Positions 1-8,269 are shown, numbered from the stretch's first letter. The stretch is 64,000 bases of DNA from Bog-113 sp963752695 (GCA_963752695.1 CAVVZB010000001.1:744001-808000), one strand, 5' to 3'. The notes: generated by a model from the sequence alone, not told the origin. Numbers and translations are program-made.

Positions 1-2
1 AG

Positions 3-350
3 AAGATTGGGATTCGGAACATGCGCGTGATTGGGAATCGAAACATGGCGGTGTCCACAGTGGCATTCATCCCCGGCGCCGCAGGTTCAGATATGCAGAT
101 TCGGGCTCTGGAGCGCCCGGAGGTCGAGGTCTTAGTAGTGGGCGAATCGCGAGAATGGGAAACGGTGGAGTACGCCCGCGACGCGGGGTTGCAGCGGGCA
201 CATAAAGCGCTAATCCTAATGGGTCATGTAGTTTCCGAAGAAGCGGGAATGGACTACTGCGCCACGTGGCTAAAAACGTTTCTTCCTGGCATGCCGGTCA
301 TGTTTATTCCGGCTGGCGAGCCGTTCTGGAGTCCGCTTGCAAAGCCATAA
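3..350 (+). CDS. Nif3-like dinuclear metal centre protein, C-terminal part
   Basis: The reading frame is open to the left edge, so only the C-terminus is present. The segment matches the end of the Nif3/YbgI family: a VSTVAFIPGAAGS stretch (glycine-rich loop of the second half), then GESREWETVEYARDAG, ALILMGHVVSEEAGM (the His and Glu typical of the metal site) and a final VMFIPAGEPFW. Nif3 proteins form toroidal hexamers with a two-metal site and are often annotated as GTP cyclohydrolase I type 2-like, but their physiological reaction is not settled. An in-frame near-duplication sits at the window edge (see findings). The next gene is convergent, with a terminator in between. Confidence 0.8.
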   Translation, partial: KIGIRNMRVIGNRNMAVSTVAFIPGAAGSDMQIRALERPEVEVLVVGESREWETVEYARDAGLQRAHKALILMGHVVSEEAGMDYCATWLKTFLPGMPVMFIPAGEPFWSPLAKP

Positions 351-391
351 AACAAAACGGACGGCAGAAGATCACGTCTCCGGCCGCCCGT
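347..391 (-). terminator. Intrinsic terminator of the erpA-type gene
   Basis: On the minus strand a 9-bp GC-rich stem (arms at 383-391 and 357-365, one G-U wobble in RNA) encloses a loop of about 17 nt and is followed directly by a U-rich tract (TTTTGTTTTAT, complement of about 346-356). It begins 24 nt past the stop codon of the 107-aa Fe-S carrier gene and lies between convergent genes. Hairpin plus U tract fits a Rho-independent terminator for the leftward transcript. There is no T run on the other side, so rightward activity is unlikely. Confidence 0.7.
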
Positions 392-415
392 CGAAATCGA
401 AAGATAATAATGCTT

Positions 416-739
416 CTATGCGCTGAACGAACTGCCGCAGCCGCAAGTTGACTTGGTGTTCGGGTTGTTGAACTTGAAACCCGAGCCTTCCAGGGTTTCG
501 ACGTAATCGACCTGTGCGCCGTCAAGGTATAGCATGCTCGCCTGATCGACGTACACCTTCAAGCCTTCGTAATCGTACGTCTTATCGAGCATGTTCGGCT
601 TGTTTTCAAACTGCATCGAGTAGCTGAACCCGGAGCAGCCGCCACCCACAACAGCGAGCCGCAAACCGGCTGGCTGAGGAGTCTGAGCCTCCAGGATTTC
701 CTTAACCTTGTTTACCGCTGTTGGCGTAAGCTCTACCAT
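416..739 (-). CDS. erpA: Iron-sulfur cluster insertion protein, ErpA/IscA family
   Basis: This 107-aa protein has the full A-type carrier signature: Cys35 in GGCSGF and the C-terminal CGCG pair (Cys99, Cys101), the three cysteines that bind the Fe-S cluster or iron. The length matches the family. A-type carriers receive [Fe-S] clusters from the Isc/Suf scaffold and hand them to apo-enzymes in the cytosol. The symbol is by similarity; ErpA, IscA and SufA cannot be separated safely without a tree. It is transcribed alone, downstream of tRNA-Val on the same strand, and ends in a hairpin terminator. No other isc or suf gene is in the window. Confidence 0.88.
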   Translation of the reverse strand: MVELTPTAVNKVKEILEAQTPQPAGLRLAVVGGGCSGFSYSMQFENKPNMLDKTYDYEGLKVYVDQASMLYLDGAQVDYVETLEGSGFKFNNPNTKSTCGCGSSFSA

Positions 740-772
740 ATTGAATTGCTCCGTGAGGGATTTCCCTGTTTA

Positions 773-801
773 AGTATACCGATTCGCGGGGATGGCGGAA
801 A
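773..801 (-). promoter_or_regulatory. Possible sigma-70 promoter for erpA-type gene
   Basis: On the minus strand TATACT (773-778) matches the -10 consensus at 5 of 6 positions. A weak -35, TTTCCG (796-801), lies 17 bp upstream. The start codon is 34 nt downstream. Because the -35 is poor, read-through from tRNA-Val is an alternative source of transcript. Confidence 0.3.
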
Positions 802-817
802 GTCGCGGATATGTATG

Positions 818-894
818 TGGTGGGCCCGCCCAGACTCGAACTGGAGACCTCTACCGTGTCAAGGTAGCGCTCTAACCAACTGAGCTACGGGCCC
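818..894 (-). tRNA. tRNA-Val (GAC anticodon)
   Basis: The minus strand folds as a full cloverleaf. A 7-bp acceptor GGGCCCG/CGGGCCC is followed by a D arm TAGCTCAGTTGGTTAGAGC. The anticodon stem CTACC/GGTAG has loop TTGACAC, reading GAC for valine, and the T arm contains GTTCGAGTC. Discriminator A is followed by an encoded CCA (818-820). The 77 nt include the CCA. No partial repeat of this tRNA was seen nearby, so it does not look used as an integration site. Confidence 0.95.
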
Positions 895-1015
895 GGGTGC
901 AATAGCATCACTATAGCATTGGGCGGGTTCGAGCCCTTTCCGCGGCCACTGCATCCGATAAGCTGCTCAACGGCACAGATGTTAAATTGGGGAGTCGCAT
1001 TCGCGGATCAATCAG

Positions 1016-1939
1016 ATGTTTAATGTTGCCATTGTAGGTTCAGGGTGCGCCGGGAACACCGCCGCCGTTTATGCGGCGCGAGCGAATTTGAAGCCGCTTG
1101 TTATTTCCGGGTACGACGCGGGAGGGCAGCTGTCGCTCACCTCCGAAGTGGAGAATTTTCCGGGGTTTCCGGAAGGAATAAACGGCCCGCATCTGGTGGA
1201 AAACATGAAGCGCCAGGCCGAGCGGTTCGGCGCGGAATACATGGATGGGTCCGTACAGGAAGCCGACCTTTCCACTCGCCCCTTTCGTTTAAATGTCGAA
1301 GGCCAGTGGATTGAAACCCGCACGCTGATCATCGCGTCGGGCGCTTCAGCTCGCTGGTTGGGACTACCCAACGAGCATCGCTTGATCGGTCACGGCGTAA
1401 GTTCTTGCGCCACTTGCGACGGGTTCTTCTATCGCGAGAAGAAGATTATGGTGGTCGGCGGCGGCGATTCGGCCATGGAAGAAGCCAACTTCCTGACGCG
1501 GTTCGGATCGGAAGTGACGCTAGTCCATCGAAAAGACAGCTTTCGAGCGTCGAAAATCATGATTGACCGGGCCAAGGCGAATCCGAAAATCAAGTTCCTG
1601 CTCAATACCGTGGTGGAAGACGTTTTCGACGTCAAGAAAATGCTGGTCACAGGCGTCAAGCTACGTAACGTCGAGACCGGGGCGGTTTGGGATCAAGACG
1701 TCGATGGGTTCTTCGTCGCCATCGGACATATTCCTAATACGAAGCCATTCTTGGGCCAAATCGAGACCGATCCCGACGGGTACATCCTGTCGAAAGGCGG
1801 CGCGGCCACCAACATCCCGGGAGTATTCCACGCGGGTGACGTACAGGATCGTGTGTATCGGCAAGCGATCACGGCGGCCGGCGCGGGTTGCATGGCGGCT
1901 ATCGAGGTAGAGCGGTTATTGGAGGCGGAAGGACACTAA
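1016..1939 (+). CDS. trxB: Thioredoxin-disulfide reductase
   Basis: A 307-aa low-molecular-weight thioredoxin reductase. It has an N-terminal FAD-binding motif GSGCAG (residues 8-13), the redox-active pair Cys131-Ala-Thr-Cys134 followed by Asp135, the NADPH-binding GGGDSA (about 148-153), and a C-terminal FAD segment HAGDV. It passes electrons from NADPH to thioredoxin in the cytosol. The FAD loop has Cys where most family members have Pro (GSGPAG); this is probably tolerated. The start ATG follows a weak ribosome site. The stop overlaps the start of the next gene (TAATG), so the two are likely co-translated. Confidence 0.93.
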   Translation: MFNVAIVGSGCAGNTAAVYAARANLKPLVISGYDAGGQLSLTSEVENFPGFPEGINGPHLVENMKRQAERFGAEYMDGSVQEADLSTRPFRLNVEGQWIETRTLIIASGASARWLGLPNEHRLIGHGVSSCATCDGFFYREKKIMVVGGGDSAMEEANFLTRFGSEVTLVHRKDSFRASKIMIDRAKANPKIKFLLNTVVEDVFDVKKMLVTGVKLRNVETGAVWDQDVDGFFVAIGHIPNTKPFLGQIETDPDGYILSKGGAATNIPGVFHAGDVQDRVYRQAITAAGAGCMAAIEVERLLEAEGH

Positions 1940-2331
1940 TGCCAGCGATCGAACGATTAAATCCACCCGGAATTGCCGCGCCTCGGGGACCCTATTCACC
2001 CGCTATCCGATGTGGCGATTTCATTTTTGTTTCGGGTCAGGTTCCGGTGAATCCCCAGACTCAGCAGATGGAGTTGGGCGATATCCGTACGGAAACCCGT
2101 CTGGTCCTTACTAATATCGAGAACCTCTTAGGGGCGGCTGGCGCAAACTTGGCGGACGTGGTGAAATGTTCGGTGTTTCTGTCCGACGGCGCGGACTTTG
2201 CGGCAATGAATGAGGTATACGCCGAGATGTTCGGCGCTGCTAAGCCGACGCGGACCACCATCGTCTGCAAGTTCGTCATGCCGGGCATGCGCGTCGAGAT
2301 CGACTGCGTTGCTTACCGGCCGCAGTCGTAG
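1939..2331 (+). CDS. RidA/YjgF/YER057c family protein
   Basis: 130 aa from the ATG that overlaps the trxB stop; an upstream extension would run inside trxB and is rejected. It carries the family hallmarks GPYSPA near the N-terminus, FVSGQVPV, and a C-terminal VEIDCVAY strand. RidA proteins form trimers; the best-known member deaminates reactive enamine/imine intermediates from amino-acid dehydratases. By hand alignment with E. coli RidA, the catalytic Arg105 position (ARLP) is Phe here (CKFV), as in Rid subfamilies reported to lack imine deaminase activity. Function is therefore uncertain although family membership is clear. Confidence 0.85.
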   Translation: MPAIERLNPPGIAAPRGPYSPAIRCGDFIFVSGQVPVNPQTQQMELGDIRTETRLVLTNIENLLGAAGANLADVVKCSVFLSDGADFAAMNEVYAEMFGAAKPTRTTIVCKFVMPGMRVEIDCVAYRPQS

Positions 2332-2513
2332 GTTGTCTGGGTTCGGCGAATCAAGGCTGGTTTTCCCAAACGACGGTCCTCGGCTCCCACGCTCTTCAGG
2401 TCAATACGAACCTGCTGGTCTTGTTAATCGTGGGTCTTGTAAAGAACGCCACCTCATAACCCTTGTGCTAGCATCGGTTTTGATCGACGAACAGTAACCG
2501 TCTCGAGCGTTAC

Positions 2514-3272
2514 TTGCTGGATTTCATAAAGAGTCCTTTCCAGGCTATACAAGATTTCACGGTCCTTACCGGTCGGGCGCTGCGGAATATCGGCCGCCGT
2601 CCCCACTACGTGGGCGACATCCTGATCCAAATGGACACGATCGGGTTCGGCAGCCTGTTCATCTCTGTATTAACAGGCTTATCGAGCGGCGCCGTGATGG
2701 CGCTGCAAATGGGCCGCGCGCTCGCAAAGTACGGGCAAACGGCGCAGACCGGTCAGGTCGTTTCGATTATCCTGGTGCGCGAACTTGGGCCGGTGTTGAC
2801 GGCTCTCATGGTAGCGGGCCGCAATTCCTCGGGAATCGCCAGCGAACTGGGCTCGATGGAAGTGACCGAGCAGGTGGATGCAATGCGGGCGCTCGGCACC
2901 GACCCGATCCAGAAGCTGGTAACCCCGCGGTTGATCGCGACGGCGCTCATGCTGCCCTGCCTCACCGTCATAGCGGACTTTGTTGGCATGTTGGGCGGCT
3001 ACGTCATTTCAGCCCTCGTGTATCATCTGCCCTCGGCGCCGTACTGGACCAGTTCATGGCAGGCGCTGGATTGGAGCGATGTAGTCCAAGGCCTGCTTAA
3101 GCCGTTTGTCTTCTCATTCATTGTGGCGCTGGTGGGCTGCTATTACGGCCTGCGCACCACCGGGGGGACGCAAGGCGTGGGCCGGGCCACAACCCAGGCG
3201 GTGGTCATCGCTTACGTGCTGATTTTCCTGCTGGATTTCATGATGACGAAGATCTTTGTCAGCACCACGTGA
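2514..3272 (+). CDS. mlaE: MlaE-type ABC transporter permease
   Basis: This 252-aa membrane protein has 5-6 hydrophobic segments and the MlaE signature: LVRELGPVLTALMVAGR, then SGIASELGSM and EQVDAMRALG. It should be the inner-membrane permease of a phospholipid or lipid transporter working with the following ATPase and MCE protein. The start is TTG at 2514; the frame is closed by a stop at 2481 and contains no ATG near the N-terminus. About 180 bp upstream is non-coding and presumably holds the operon promoter, but I could not pick a convincing one. It is followed 4 bp later by mlaF. Confidence 0.9.
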   Translation: MLDFIKSPFQAIQDFTVLTGRALRNIGRRPHYVGDILIQMDTIGFGSLFISVLTGLSSGAVMALQMGRALAKYGQTAQTGQVVSIILVRELGPVLTALMVAGRNSSGIASELGSMEVTEQVDAMRALGTDPIQKLVTPRLIATALMLPCLTVIADFVGMLGGYVISALVYHLPSAPYWTSSWQALDWSDVVQGLLKPFVFSFIVALVGCYYGLRTTGGTQGVGRATTQAVVIAYVLIFLLDFMMTKIFVSTT

Positions 3273-3276
3273 TCCG

Positions 3277-4119
3277 ATGCCGGAAAGCGAGAGCATGCTG
3301 CGGTTCGAGGACGTCACCGTCCGGTTCGAAGCAAACGAGGCGCTGAAGAAAATCAGTTTCGAGGTAAAGCAGGGAGAGACCCGTATTCTGCTGGGCGCGG
3401 CGGGAAGCGGGAAAACGGTTCTATTGAAGGCCGCCATCAGCCTGACCTGTCCCGCCGAGGGAAAAGTCGTTCTATTCGGCCGCGAGATTCAGAGCCTTCC
3501 AGAGAAGGAGTTGTTTGCTATCCGGCAGCGCGTGGGCGTCCTCTTCCAGGAAGGCGCGCTGTTCGATTCGATGACCATCGAACGTAATGTCGCCTATCCG
3601 TTGATGAACCGGATTGCCACCGAGAATGGAAAGCGGGGGCAGAAGGCGTCGGACCAAGCAGAGGACACCCGTGGAATCCGGACCCGCGTGAAAGAAGCTC
3701 TGGAGTTCGTGGAACTTGGCCAGACGCTGAAGCAATTCCCAAGTGAACTGTCGGGCGGGATGCGCCGCCGGGCCGCGATCGCACGCGCGGTCGTGACCAA
3801 TCCGCCGCTGTTGCTTTACGATTCGCCCACGGCTGGACTCGACCCGATAACCGCGAATACCATCATGGCGCTCATCATCAAAGAGCGGGATGTTGACAAT
3901 ACGACGGCGTTGGTTGTGACCTCGCGCTATCAGGACGGCAATCTGGTTGCGAACTTCCGCTACAATCCGGATAGTAAACAACTCGAACCGAGCCGAACGG
4001 CCACGGAACGAACCATCTTCATGGTGCTGAAAGAAGGACGGCTCTGGTTTGAGGGGCTGCAGAAGGATCTCGAAGCGTCCACCGATGAGTATGTTCGCAA
4101 GTTTGTGAAGAAAGACTGA
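3277..4119 (+). CDS. mlaF: MlaF-type ABC transporter ATP-binding protein
   Basis: 280 aa from ATG 3277, four bases after the mlaE stop (ATG 3295 is an alternative). It has Walker A GAAGSGKT (residues 40-47), Q-loop FQEGALFDSMT, signature LSGGM (from 158) and D-loop GLD. Two catalytic positions are abnormal. Walker B reads LLLYDSP, so the catalytic Glu is Ser183. The switch region reads VVTSRYQD, so the H-loop His is Ser216. Extra segments lie before the signature and after the switch, compared with short MlaF proteins. It probably still pairs with MlaE, but ATP turnover may be changed. Confidence 0.88.
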   Translation: MPESESMLRFEDVTVRFEANEALKKISFEVKQGETRILLGAAGSGKTVLLKAAISLTCPAEGKVVLFGREIQSLPEKELFAIRQRVGVLFQEGALFDSMTIERNVAYPLMNRIATENGKRGQKASDQAEDTRGIRTRVKEALEFVELGQTLKQFPSELSGGMRRRAAIARAVVTNPPLLLYDSPTAGLDPITANTIMALIIKERDVDNTTALVVTSRYQDGNLVANFRYNPDSKQLEPSRTATERTIFMVLKEGRLWFEGLQKDLEASTDEYVRKFVKKD

Positions 4120-4120
4120 G

Positions 4121-5194
4121 ATGGCGACTGCACAAAAAGCGCGCTGGGCGGAATTACGAGTCGGACTTCTGGCTGCGGCGGCGCTCGCCATTGCGGCCTT
4201 TTTGATTTTCTTACTGACGTCGAGCACGGCGGTGTTCCAGAACAAGTTCGAAGTCCGCACGTATCTGGAAGACTCGGCGGCGATGGCGGAAAACGCGCCC
4301 GTCCGGCTAAATGGAATCGCGGTCGGAACTATCGATCACATTAAGCTGACCGGCTCCAAAGATCCGAAGAAGATTGTCGAAATTCAGATGTCGGTCCTGA
4401 CTAAGTATCTGGATCAGATACCCGAAGACTCGCAGGCCGGAATTAGCGCGTCGAACTTGCTCGGTGATAAGTTCATCAACATCACTAAGGGCCGCAGCCC
4501 GAATCACGTAAAGCCTGGAGGCGAAATCAGGAGCCAGGATGTGGTGGATATCCCGCAGTTGCTGTCCCAGAGCGCGACAATCCTGACGCAGTTTCAAGGG
4601 ATTATCGGTAAGGCGGACGCCCTGCTGAGCTTTGTCAATAGCGGGCAGGGAAACATCGGGTTGCTGGTCAAGGACGATAAGTTATACAGGCGCGTCGACG
4701 AGACCGTGGCGCAAGTCAATCAGATTGTGAAAGACGTGCGGAATAGCAATGGCACAATTAGCAAGCTGATCTACGACGATCAACTTTATCAGGACATCCG
4801 GCGTCCCATTCAACGAATCGACGACTTACTGGCGCAATTACAGGCCGGTAAAGGCAGCGCCGGGAAGCTGCTTAAAGATGAGGCGCTATATGACGAGGCC
4901 CGGCTATCGATTTCGGAAGCCCGCAAGATGCTGGACGATTTGAATGCCGGTAAGGGAACTGCGGGAAAGCTGTTGAAGGATGAGGACCTTTATAGGCAGG
5001 TGAATCAGATCATGGCTAAGCTGAATTCGGCGATGGATAAGATCAACACCGGTCAGGGTACCATTGGACAGTTAGTAGTCAATCCGGCACTTTATAAGTC
5101 GCTGAACGGGGCTACCAGCGAAGCGCAATTGCTCGTGAAAGACATTCGCCAGAACCCCAAGAAATTCCTCCGGATCAAGCTCGCTCTATTTTGA
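4121..5194 (+). CDS. MlaD-like MCE-domain lipid transport protein
   Basis: 357 aa. A short cytoplasmic N-terminus and one membrane anchor (about residues 14-34) precede a single MCE domain (about 40-130, with VRLNGIAVGTI), so the bulk is periplasmic. The C-terminal half has five copies of a 34-35-residue unit with the core GxGxxGxLxxDxxLY, starting near residues 174, 208, 243, 277 and 311, each preceded by a helical stretch. MCE proteins form hexameric rings or tubes that carry lipids across the periplasm; the repeats may extend the tube. It follows mlaF by one base and overlaps the next gene. Confidence 0.87.
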   Translation: MATAQKARWAELRVGLLAAAALAIAAFLIFLLTSSTAVFQNKFEVRTYLEDSAAMAENAPVRLNGIAVGTIDHIKLTGSKDPKKIVEIQMSVLTKYLDQIPEDSQAGISASNLLGDKFINITKGRSPNHVKPGGEIRSQDVVDIPQLLSQSATILTQFQGIIGKADALLSFVNSGQGNIGLLVKDDKLYRRVDETVAQVNQIVKDVRNSNGTISKLIYDDQLYQDIRRPIQRIDDLLAQLQAGKGSAGKLLKDEALYDEARLSISEARKMLDDLNAGKGTAGKLLKDEDLYRQVNQIMAKLNSAMDKINTGQGTIGQLVVNPALYKSLNGATSEAQLLVKDIRQNPKKFLRIKLALF

Positions 5195-5904
5195 TTCGGG
5201 TTGCCATCAATGCGGATGATTTCGGCTTCACGCGCGATGTGAACGAAGGCATCCTCGACGGGCACCTTCACGGGGTTCTTACATCGACAACGTTGATGGC
5301 CAATGGTGACGCTTTCGAACACGCAGTGGAGTTAGCCAAAGCGAATCAGACTCTCGATGTCGGCTGCCATCTGACGTTGATCGGAGGCCAGGCGCTTACC
5401 GGTGGCGCCTTGCCACGCAGCGTTCCGGAGTTGCTGCTCGCCCTGGCCCAGCGGCGGATTCCGATATACGAGGAGTTTGTGGCGCAGGTCAACAAGCTGA
5501 TTGCGGCGGGCATCCGGCCCACCCATATGGACACTCATAAACACACTCATGTTGTTCCTTCCGTCCTGCGCGCGGTGGCACGGGTGGCGCGTGAGCATTC
5601 GATCGGCTGGGTGCGGCGTACTTTGGGTTTCTTCCCCATGCCGGCTGGGATTGGCGCCACGGATCACTTCGCCGGATTTCGCCTGACCGGGCGAATGGGA
5701 CCGGTCGAGATGGAAGCGGCAATTCGTGCGCTTCAGCCGGGTTTTACTGAGTTTATGTGCCATCCAGGCTACTGCGGTGACGAGCTTCGCGCCGCTCCAA
5801 CCCGGCTGAAGGAGAGCCGCGTACGGGAGTTGGAAGCGCTGCAGTCTCCAGCTGTGCGGCGTGCCATCGAAGAACGTGGGATCGTGCTGACTCCATTCAG
5901 ATAG
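5191..5904 (+). CDS. YdjC/ChbG-family carbohydrate deacetylase
   Basis: 237 aa from a TTG that overlaps the MCE stop (TTGA). It shows NADDFG near the N-terminus (metal Asp pair, residues 9-10), GCHLTL, the HMDTHKHTH metal-binding cluster in the middle and CHPGYC near the end. These are the motifs of the YdjC deacetylase fold, which removes acetyl groups from chito-oligosaccharides (ChbG) or N-acetylglucosaminyl lipids (HpnK type). The overlap with a lipid transport operon suggests a glycolipid substrate, but that is inference; no hopanoid genes are visible nearby. Confidence 0.85.
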   Translation: MIRVAINADDFGFTRDVNEGILDGHLHGVLTSTTLMANGDAFEHAVELAKANQTLDVGCHLTLIGGQALTGGALPRSVPELLLALAQRRIPIYEEFVAQVNKLIAAGIRPTHMDTHKHTHVVPSVLRAVARVAREHSIGWVRRTLGFFPMPAGIGATDHFAGFRLTGRMGPVEMEAAIRALQPGFTEFMCHPGYCGDELRAAPTRLKESRVRELEALQSPAVRRAIEERGIVLTPFR

Positions 5905-5924
5905 AATTTGGGAAGCCCCCTGAC

Positions 5925-6776
5925 ATGTCCACTCTCTACGTGGTCGCTACTCCGATCGGCAACCTGGAAGACATTACATATCGCGCGGTGCGCGTGCTGC
6001 GGGAAGTCGCCTGGATTGCGTGTGAAGACACGCGTGAGACGAGGAAACTGCTGGACAAGTTCGAGATCCGGACGCCCTTAATCAGCTATCACGATCACAA
6101 TGAGTTAGAGCGCGCGAAGGAATTAAGTGCGCGGTTGCTGGCCGGGGAAGCCGGAGCGCTCGTTTCGGACGCAGGCATGCCTCTGGTTTCCGATCCGGGT
6201 TACCGGCTGGTACGGGCGGCAATCGAGGCGGGAGTCCCCATACACCCGATACCGGGCGCGACCGCTTCCATCTCCGCCTTGGCTGCGAGCGGGCTGCCAA
6301 CCGATTCGTTTCATTTTCTCGGTTTCCTGCCGGCGAAATCCGGACAAAGAGCGCACCTGCTTGAGTCGGTTTGCAATGAGAAATCGACGCTGATCTTTTA
6401 CGAAGCGCCGCATCGGATTCTGGAGACGCTGGCCGACATCGAACGGATCATGGGGCCCCGCCCAGTCGTAGTAGCGCGCGAGATGACCAAGCTCCATGAG
6501 GAGTTTCTGCGCGGGACGGCGGCGGAGATCCTTCAGCAGGTGAAAGGGCGCGAGACGATGCGAGGAGAGATCACGCTCCTCATCGGTAAGAGCACCCGGC
6601 CGGCGCCGACCAACGTGCCAATAGACAAAGCCGTTGAAACACAGATGGTGAATGGGCTATCGCGGATGGACGCGATGAAAGCGATCGCGAGGGAGCGAGG
6701 CCTTTCCAAGCGCGAGGTCTATAAGCAGGTAACGGGTCCGGCGGCCCAGAAAAGGGTTCCCGACCCGCACTGGTAA
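5925..6776 (+). CDS. rsmI: 16S rRNA (cytidine1402-2'-O)-methyltransferase
   Basis: 283 aa. It has the RsmI start LYVVATPIGNLEDI, CEDTRETRKLL, SYHDHNE, SDAGMPLVSDPGYRLV and GATASISALAASGLP, followed by FLPAKSGQR. These define the SAM-dependent tetrapyrrole-methylase fold of RsmI, which 2'-O-methylates C1402 of 16S rRNA together with RsmH. A C-terminal helical domain ends SKREVYKQV. It lies 20 bp after the deacetylase gene and is probably transcribed with it. Length and motifs are standard. Confidence 0.95.
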   Translation: MSTLYVVATPIGNLEDITYRAVRVLREVAWIACEDTRETRKLLDKFEIRTPLISYHDHNELERAKELSARLLAGEAGALVSDAGMPLVSDPGYRLVRAAIEAGVPIHPIPGATASISALAASGLPTDSFHFLGFLPAKSGQRAHLLESVCNEKSTLIFYEAPHRILETLADIERIMGPRPVVVAREMTKLHEEFLRGTAAEILQQVKGRETMRGEITLLIGKSTRPAPTNVPIDKAVETQMVNGLSRMDAMKAIARERGLSKREVYKQVTGPAAQKRVPDPHW

Positions 6777-6799
6777 AATATTTTCCACAGGCCTGCCAT

Positions 6800-8269
6800 T
6801 TGATTTCCCGCTTTTACCCCCTAGTCATTCTTTCGGTAGCATTGCCCCTAAGCGCCGCACAGCCCGGCCAACTAGATGCCAGCGAACCGCTTTTCACGGT
6901 GATGGCCGCCGCCAACGCTGCGGGCTATAACGCTGGGCTGGCCAGTTCCACGAAGTTGCGGCAGCAAGTGCGCGAGCGGGTGGAGGCAACGCACGCCCCG
7001 GTACTTCTGGCGTTGCGGGAGTGGTATCGCAGCCATCCGGAACCGGATAAAACCCGCGACCTGGCCCGGTTTCTTTCGCTAGGGCTGTCGGTCAAAGGCG
7101 CTCCCGATTTTCAATGGTCCACGCGCGATGTGGAAGTGCCGCCCGATGCGCTCGCTATGAACGAGTTTCGCAAGCTGCTTCCGGAGTTCTACGCCCAGGC
7201 CAAGGTCGACGACCTATGGAAAGCATCGCAGCCCGCAATCGACACGCTGCTGCAGTCCATTCAGGAACCGATCGCGCGGGTTGTCATGGAAGCCAACGCT
7301 TACCTGCGCCAGTCCGCCACTTCCGGGTTTCTGGGGCGCAATTTCCAGATTTTCGTCGATTTTCTGGGAGCGCCGAATCAGGTTCAAACCAGAAGCTATG
7401 GGGATAGCTACTTCGTTGTCCTGACCCAAGCGAGTCAGCCGCCGATCTTTGCCATTCGACATGCCTATTATCGGTATGCGGTAGATCCTTTAGCTATCAA
7501 GTTCGGCATGGAATTGAAAGAGAAAGGCTCATTGATGGACATTGCCGAACGGGCGCCGCTGCTGGGTGAGCAGTACCGTACCGATTTCGGACTCCTGGCA
7601 ACCGAATGCCTGATCAAGGCGATTGAAAGCCGCCAGAGCGCCGATCCCAGCGCCGTCAGCGAGGCTTTGCGCGAGGGCTATATCCTCACTCCGTTCTTCA
7701 ACGAGCAACTCGCGATCTATGAGAAGCAGCCTGCCTCCATGAAGATTTTCTTTCCAGAGATGGTGAAAGCTCTGAGTGTTCGGCGTGAAATCAAGCGGCT
7801 GGATGGAGTGGAGTTTGCCACTGTGTTACCCCAGCGCCCGACCGCGTCGTCGCCCGTTGTAGCGCAAGCACCGGGAAGCATCGCGGCGCAAACGGCGGCT
7901 CAAGCTGATGATGCGTACTATGAAAAGAAAGATCTGGAAGAGGCGCGGAAGCTGTATGAACGTTCGCTGGAGCAGGCGGGGACCGCGACCGACCACTCCA
8001 AAGCTTACTATGGCCTCGCGCATATTGCGTTGAAGCAGAAGAATCCAGAAACTGCGGAACAGCTTTTTCGAAAGACGCTAGAATCGGCCCCTGAACCGGA
8101 AACACAAGCCTGGAGCTATTACTATCTCGGGAAGCTTTCGGCGATTTCCGACCAGAGCGATCAAGCGCAGAAATGGTATGAACTCGCGCTGGCAGTAAAG
8201 GGTGCTTCGGCCAAAGCGCTCGAATCGACACGGGCCGGGCTGGCGGATTTGCACGCACGTGCCAAATAA
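6800..8269 (+). CDS. Exported TPR-repeat protein
   Basis: 489 aa starting at TTG 6800, with an N-terminal signal peptide (FYPLVILSVALPLSAAQP, likely cut near residue 20). Residues about 30-340 are a helical region I cannot assign. Residues about 365-485 hold tetratricopeptide-like repeats (DAYYEKKDLEEARKLYERSL, AYYGLAHIALKQKNPETAEQ, SYYYLGKLSAISDQSDQAQK). TPRs usually mediate protein-protein contact, here in the periplasm. It overlaps the next TPR gene through TAATG, so the two are likely made together. Nothing in the sequence shows a specific function. Confidence 0.8.
   Translation: MISRFYPLVILSVALPLSAAQPGQLDASEPLFTVMAAANAAGYNAGLASSTKLRQQVRERVEATHAPVLLALREWYRSHPEPDKTRDLARFLSLGLSVKGAPDFQWSTRDVEVPPDALAMNEFRKLLPEFYAQAKVDDLWKASQPAIDTLLQSIQEPIARVVMEANAYLRQSATSGFLGRNFQIFVDFLGAPNQVQTRSYGDSYFVVLTQASQPPIFAIRHAYYRYAVDPLAIKFGMELKEKGSLMDIAERAPLLGEQYRTDFGLLATECLIKAIESRQSADPSAVSEALREGYILTPFFNEQLAIYEKQPASMKIFFPEMVKALSVRREIKRLDGVEFATVLPQRPTASSPVVAQAPGSIAAQTAAQADDAYYEKKDLEEARKLYERSLEQAGTATDHSKAYYGLAHIALKQKNPETAEQLFRKTLESAPEPETQAWSYYYLGKLSAISDQSDQAQKWYELALAVKGASAKALESTRAGLADLHARAK

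Noticed and set aside
2332..2513. Possible promoter or riboswitch before mlaE
   Set aside because: Several weak -10-like strings but no pair with proper spacing and no recognisable aptamer fold.
3472..4260. 262-aa reading frame antisense to mlaF
   Set aside because: Mirror frame of a high-GC gene, low-complexity Arg/His-rich product with no motif; mlaF on the other strand is clearly coding.
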